A stretch of DNA of 7,811 nucleotides from Ruminococcaceae bacterium UBA945. Lineage in GTDB: Bacteria; Bacillota; Clostridia; Oscillospirales; Acutalibacteraceae. A program made the translations under genes and the position numbers. Positions 5,549 to 7,811 of this stretch are shown here, piece by piece (positions within the stretch are counted from its first letter, which is position 1; each line of letters opens with the position of its first letter). The stretch spans positions 3,457 through 11,267 of the forward strand of contig DBCZ01000049.1 in the NCBI GenBank assembly GCA_002293315.1. The letters are read 5' to 3'. The notes below the pieces were generated by a model. That model searched no databases and was not told where the DNA came from. It saw only the letters and a list, made by a program, of their open reading frames with translations.

Positions 5549-6232
5549 ATGAAAAACAGACCGATTACAACACTGTTCATGCTGATGTCTTTAGACGGCA
5601 AAATCACGACCGGCGCGGCAGACGAGTTAGATGCGGATAAAGACTTCCCGAAGATAGCCGGTGTGAAAGAGGGCTTGCATCAATATTATGAGATAGAGCA
5701 GACCACTTCGCTGTGGTCGCTGAACTCAGGCAGGACCATGGAGAAAGTCGGGGTGAACGAGAGAGTGACGCTTCCGGAAAAGACGCCGGTTTCGTTTGTA
5801 ATAATAGATAATGAGCAGCATTTGAATATGCGTGGGCTTAAATACCTCTGCGCGCTTTGCAAAAGGATTGTTATCGCCACAAACAAGATAGATTATTTCA
5901 AGACAGACGACGAGAATCTTGATATACTTCACTACGAGAGCGGCATTGATTTTACCGATTTATTCAAAAAGCTGAAAGAGAAATACTGCGTGGAGGACTT
6001 GACGATTCAAAGCGGAGGCACGCTCAACGGGCGTTTCCTGCGCGAAAACCTCATAGATTATGTGAGAATCGTCGTTGCGCCGGTGCTTGTGGGCGGCAAA
6101 GACACCGCAACGCTTATAGACGGAGAATCCATCACCGGAATTGAAGATTTGCACTTGCTGAAAGCCCTGAAGCTTATTGAAATGAAGCCGCTTGAAGACT
6201 CATATATCGAGCTGTATTATAAGGTGCTGTAA
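5549..6232 (+). CDS. Stand-alone RibD C-terminal (DHFR-like) domain reductase
   Basis: The 227-residue protein is a single RibD_C/dihydrofolate-reductase-like domain. It opens with TTLFMLMSLDGKI (7-19), the N-terminal strand and substrate loop of the family, and has the NADPH-binding segment TIQSGGTLNGRFL (152-164) and the typical VRIVVAPVLVGGKD (172-185). In RibD this domain reduces the ribosylamino-pyrimidinone intermediate of riboflavin synthesis with NADPH. Here the N-terminal deaminase domain is absent and no other riboflavin gene is nearby, so a general pyrimidine, pterin or unknown carbonyl reductase role is as likely. The ATG directly follows the radC stop (no intervening base), with GGGGAGG (5537-5543) 5 nt upstream inside the radC end, so translation is probably coupled. 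It should share the LexA-controlled promoter of radC. Confidence 0.86.
   Translation: MKNRPITTLFMLMSLDGKITTGAADELDADKDFPKIAGVKEGLHQYYEIEQTTSLWSLNSGRTMEKVGVNERVTLPEKTPVSFVIIDNEQHLNMRGLKYLCALCKRIVIATNKIDYFKTDDENLDILHYESGIDFTDLFKKLKEKYCVEDLTIQSGGTLNGRFLRENLIDYVRIVVAPVLVGGKDTATLIDGESITGIEDLHLLKALKLIEMKPLEDSYIELYYKVL
6192..6220 (+). promoter_or_regulatory. Possible internal promoter for uvrB
   Basis: TTGAAG (6192-6197, 4 of 6 to TTGACA) and TATTAT (6215-6220, 5 of 6 to TATAAT) are separated by exactly 17 nt. They lie inside the last codons of the RibD-like gene, about 80 nt before the uvrB start. No LexA-like box is seen in it. It could give uvrB a basal, LexA-independent supply, but chance matches of this quality occur. 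Confidence 0.35.
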
Positions 6233-6300
6233 GCAATAAGCTGCTGTGAAGTACAAGAATTACTGAAAGCCAAAGAAAGGACCCGCAGGGTGTTGAAAGA

Positions 6301-7811
6301 ATGGAGTTTAAGATTTCGTCGAAATTCAAGCCGACCGGCGATCAGCCGCAGGCAATCAAGAACCTGGCGCAGGGAGTAAAATCCGGCATGAAGGAGCAAA
6401 CTCTGCTGGGCGTTACGGGCTCGGGCAAAACCTTTACGATGGCGAACGTCATTGAGGAGGTTCAACGCCCTACGCTTGTGCTGGCGCACAATAAGACGCT
6501 GGCGGCTCAGCTGTGCTCCGAGTTCCGCGAATTCTTCCCGAACAACGCGGTGGAATACTTCGTTTCATACTATGACTATTACCAGCCGGAAGCATATGTG
6601 CCGCAGACTGATACCTATATTGAAAAGGACAGCTCCATCAACGAGGAGATTGACAAGCTGCGCCACAGCGCGACCTCTGCGCTCTCGGAACGAAGAGACG
6701 TGATAATCGTGGCGAGCGTCTCATGCATTTACAGCCTCGGCAACCCAATTGACTACCGCACGATGGTGATTTCCCTGCGCCCGGGGATTGAGAAGAACCG
6801 CGATGATTTACTGAAGAAGCTCGTTGAGCTGCAATATGAGCGCAACGATATAAACTTCATCAGAAATAAGTTCAGGGTGCGCGGTGACGTGGTGGAGATT
6901 TTCCCGTCGGAATCAAGCGAAAAGGCCATTCGTGTGGAGTTCTTCGGCGATGAGATTGAAAGAATCAGCGAGGTGAACCCGCTCACGGGGCAAATCCTCA
7001 ATGACCTCAAGCATGTGGCAATCTATCCGGCGTCGCATTATATCGTGCCGCGCGAAAAAATGGAGACGGCCATATCACAGCTTGGCGAGGAGATGCTTGA
7101 GCGTGTGGAGTTTTTCAAGAAGCAGGGCAAGCTGATTGAAGCACAGCGCATAGAGCAGCGCACGCGGTATGATATGGAAATGCTGCAGGAAATCGGCGTT
7201 TGCAAGGGAATTGAGAATTACTCACGTGTGCTGGCGGGCAGAGCACCCGGCTCGATGCCGTTTACGTTGATGGACTATTACCCGGAAGACTATCTTTTGT
7301 TCGTTGATGAGTCGCACGTCACGCTGCCGCAGGTGCGCGGCATGTACGCGGGAGACAGAGCGCGCAAGGAAATGCTCATTGACTACGGCTTCCGCCTGCC
7401 GAGCGCGTTTGATAACCGCCCGCTGAACTATGACGAATTCTACAAGCACATCAATCAGGCGATTTTCGTCAGCGCCACGCCGGGAGACATGGAGCTCACA
7501 AAATCAGCGCAGGTGGTGGAGCAGGTCATACGCCCAACGGGGCTGCTTGACCCGAGAATCACCGTGAAGCCCACGCAGGGGCAGATAGACGATTTGATTT
7601 CGGAGATAAACACGCGCAGTGAAAAGGGCGAGAGAATCCTCGTGACTACACTGACGAAGAAGATGGCAGAGGATCTCACAAGCTATTTCGAGGGCTACGG
7701 CATACGCGTGAGGTACATGCACCACGATATAGATACCGTCGAGCGCATGGAGATAATCAGAGACTTGCGTCTCGGTGAATTTGATGTGCTTGTGGGCATA
7801 AACCTCCTGCG
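6301..7811 (+). CDS. uvrB: Excinuclease ABC subunit B (UvrB), 3' end outside the window
   Basis: An uninterrupted frame of 503 codons runs off the right edge; full UvrB is usually around 650-700 residues. UvrB receives damaged DNA from UvrA, verifies the lesion and recruits UvrC for incision in nucleotide excision repair. Seen in order are FKPTGDQPQAI (9-19), Walker A GVTGSGKT (37-44, Lys43), LAHNKTLAAQ (61-70), the tyrosine-rich damage-probing beta-hairpin YYDYYQPEAYVP (90-101), Walker B VDESH (335-339), FVSATPGD (389-396), and DIDTVERMEI with the start of VLVGINLLR near the edge. All key residues visible are intact; the C-terminal UvrC-binding helices are missing only because of the window end. 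The ATG at 6301 has AGGG (6287-6290) 10 nt upstream. The 68-nt gap from the RibD-like gene has no terminator, so read-through from the LexA-controlled radC promoter is expected. Confidence 0.97.
   Translation, partial: MEFKISSKFKPTGDQPQAIKNLAQGVKSGMKEQTLLGVTGSGKTFTMANVIEEVQRPTLVLAHNKTLAAQLCSEFREFFPNNAVEYFVSYYDYYQPEAYVPQTDTYIEKDSSINEEIDKLRHSATSALSERRDVIIVASVSCIYSLGNPIDYRTMVISLRPGIEKNRDDLLKKLVELQYERNDINFIRNKFRVRGDVVEIFPSESSEKAIRVEFFGDEIERISEVNPLTGQILNDLKHVAIYPASHYIVPREKMETAISQLGEEMLERVEFFKKQGKLIEAQRIEQRTRYDMEMLQEIGVCKGIENYSRVLAGRAPGSMPFTLMDYYPEDYLLFVDESHVTLPQVRGMYAGDRARKEMLIDYGFRLPSAFDNRPLNYDEFYKHINQAIFVSATPGDMELTKSAQVVEQVIRPTGLLDPRITVKPTQGQIDDLISEINTRSEKGERILVTTLTKKMAEDLTSYFEGYGIRVRYMHHDIDTVERMEIIRDLRLGEFDVLVGINLL

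Noticed and set aside
6233..6300. Terminator or LexA box between the RibD-like gene and uvrB
   Set aside because: No T-run hairpin and no GAAC-N4-GTTY pattern is present in the 68 nt.
1..7811. CRISPR array, insertion sequence, tRNA or phage genes
   Set aside because: No spaced direct repeats, transposase motifs, tRNA-like folds or phage genes are recognisable; the window is filled by housekeeping and envelope genes.

Overview
The window looks like chromosomal DNA of an anaerobic, low-to-mid GC member of the Bacillota, most likely class Clostridia. The signs are the C-terminal end of a glycyl-radical-enzyme (PFL-type) activating protein, an exported SLH-domain protein ending in an L,D-transpeptidase domain of the kind common in Clostridia, strong AGGAGG-type ribosome binding sites, TTGACA/TATAAT promoters, and a Gram-positive-type LexA box. 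Genus or species cannot be assigned from this sequence. No mobile element, CRISPR array, tRNA or rRNA was seen.

Layout. (1) 1-138, plus strand: the 3' end of a radical-SAM activase gene. It converges on, and overlaps by 6 bp, a minus-strand operon; a hairpin with A/T runs on both sides (122-148) lies inside the two coding ends and can terminate both. (2) 133-2625, minus strand: a tight three-gene operon transcribed gpsA-like, then proC, then nitroreductase (glycerol-3-phosphate dehydrogenase, pyrroline-5-carboxylate reductase, FMN nitroreductase). Both internal junctions have the same design: the upstream TAG stop forms the first bases of the Shine-Dalgarno of the next gene, which starts 9 nt later. 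(3) 2626-2768: a divergent promoter region. (4) 2769-4676, plus strand: a 635-residue secreted protein with an InlB-like repeat, three SLH domains, a choline/glucan-binding-like repeat and a YkuD L,D-transpeptidase domain, followed by a strong intrinsic terminator (4694-4737). (5) 4762-7811, plus strand: an apparent DNA-damage operon of radC, a stand-alone RibD C-terminal-domain reductase, and uvrB, which runs off the right edge.

The most notable regulatory signal is in front of radC. A near-consensus extended promoter (TTGACA, 17 nt, TAGAAT) carries GAACAAATGTTT in its spacer, an exact match to the 12-nt core of the Bacillus-type LexA/DinR operator. This predicts that radC and its downstream neighbours, including uvrB, are under SOS control. 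Otherwise the genes are ordinary housekeeping and cell-envelope genes, and I do not see a wholly new system here. The points most worth following are the SOS-controlled radC/RibD-like/uvrB arrangement and the SLH-anchored transpeptidase.
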